A stretch of DNA of 7,758 nt from an uncultured Bacilli bacterium (GTDB lineage Bacteria; Bacillota_I; Bacilli_A; RF39; UBA660), in the NCBI GenBank assembly GCA_944363655.1, contig CALVUU010000013.1:1-7758 (forward strand), given 5' to 3'. Below, one piece after another: positions 7,706 through 7,758 of the stretch. Both the position numbers and the translations under genes were made by a program. Each line of letters opens with the position of its first letter. Position 1 is the first letter of the stretch. The notes under the pieces were generated by a model. It did no database searches. It saw nothing but the letters and a program-made list of their open reading frames with translations, and had not been told where the DNA came from.

Positions 7706-7758
7706 TTAACCTTCGCTTACTGTAGGAACATAAGAACCTTTTGCGAACATACCTGTTC
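7706..7758 (-). CDS. Probable major capsid protein, C-terminal end only (partial)
   Basis: Only the last 17 codons are inside the window; the gene continues beyond the right edge. The frame with first full codon at 7754-7756 reads TGMFAKGSYVPTVSEG and then TAA at 7706-7708. The other two frames either stop early at a TAG or TAA or run without sense into the next gene, so this frame is preferred. The stop lies 18 nt upstream of the ATG of the connector gene, with that gene's ribosome binding site between them. In HK97-type siphophages the gene immediately before the gp6-like connector is normally the major capsid protein. The short tail resembles the glycine- and valine-rich C-termini of such capsid proteins. 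The identity rests mainly on gene order, since 16-17 residues are too few for a family call. A small head decoration protein is the main alternative. Confidence 0.5.
   Translation of the reverse strand, partial: TGMFAKGSYVPTVSEG

Overview
The window is a tail-morphogenesis segment of a siphovirus or prophage from a low-GC Gram-positive (Firmicutes-type) host. This rests on strongly AT-rich DNA, near-perfect AAGGAGG-type ribosome binding sites, and structural proteins of recognisable Firmicutes siphophage families. TGA is used as a normal stop (the ATGA overlaps at 6716-6719 and 7406-7409) and tryptophan is encoded by TGG, so the standard bacterial code applies. Every supported gene is on the minus strand, so the operon reads from high to low coordinates. 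No integrase, packaging, lysis or replication gene lies in the window, so prophage and free phage cannot be told apart.

In transcription order: the last 17 residues of a probable major capsid protein (7706-7758); a gp6-like head-tail connector (7406-7687); a head-closure/head-tail adaptor (7089-7409); an HK97 gp10-like protein (6716-7096); a probable tail terminator (6393-6719); a phi13-family major tail protein (5812-6372); an intrinsic terminator (5781-5806); the tape measure protein (3610-5760); the distal tail protein Dit (2936-3610); and a large Tal/phage minor structural protein (247-2934). Connector and adaptor genes close the capsid, the terminator and major tail protein build the tube, the tape measure sets tube length, and Dit plus Tal form the tip that meets the host. 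Most genes overlap by 1-8 nt or nearly abut. The exception is the major tail protein gene, which has untranslated DNA on both sides and a strong terminator after it. No tail-assembly-chaperone (gpG/gpGT-like) gene sits between the major tail and tape measure genes, where it is normally expected.

The most unusual part is the left edge (about 1-246). Directly after tal, a well-placed Shine-Dalgarno sequence and ATG open a small reading frame that runs into 19 perfect AAGC tetranucleotide repeats (93-170), read as a SKQA peptide repeat. Because the unit is 4 nt, each copy gained or lost changes the downstream frame. In the sequenced state (19 copies) the frame closes after 55 codons, at a TAG inside the loop of a hairpin. 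With 18 or 21 copies the same start would read through the hairpin and stay open to the window edge. This has the architecture of a phase-variable contingency locus, placed just behind the tail-tip gene of a phage. Length variation, expression and function are inferences that need read data and the sequence beyond position 1.
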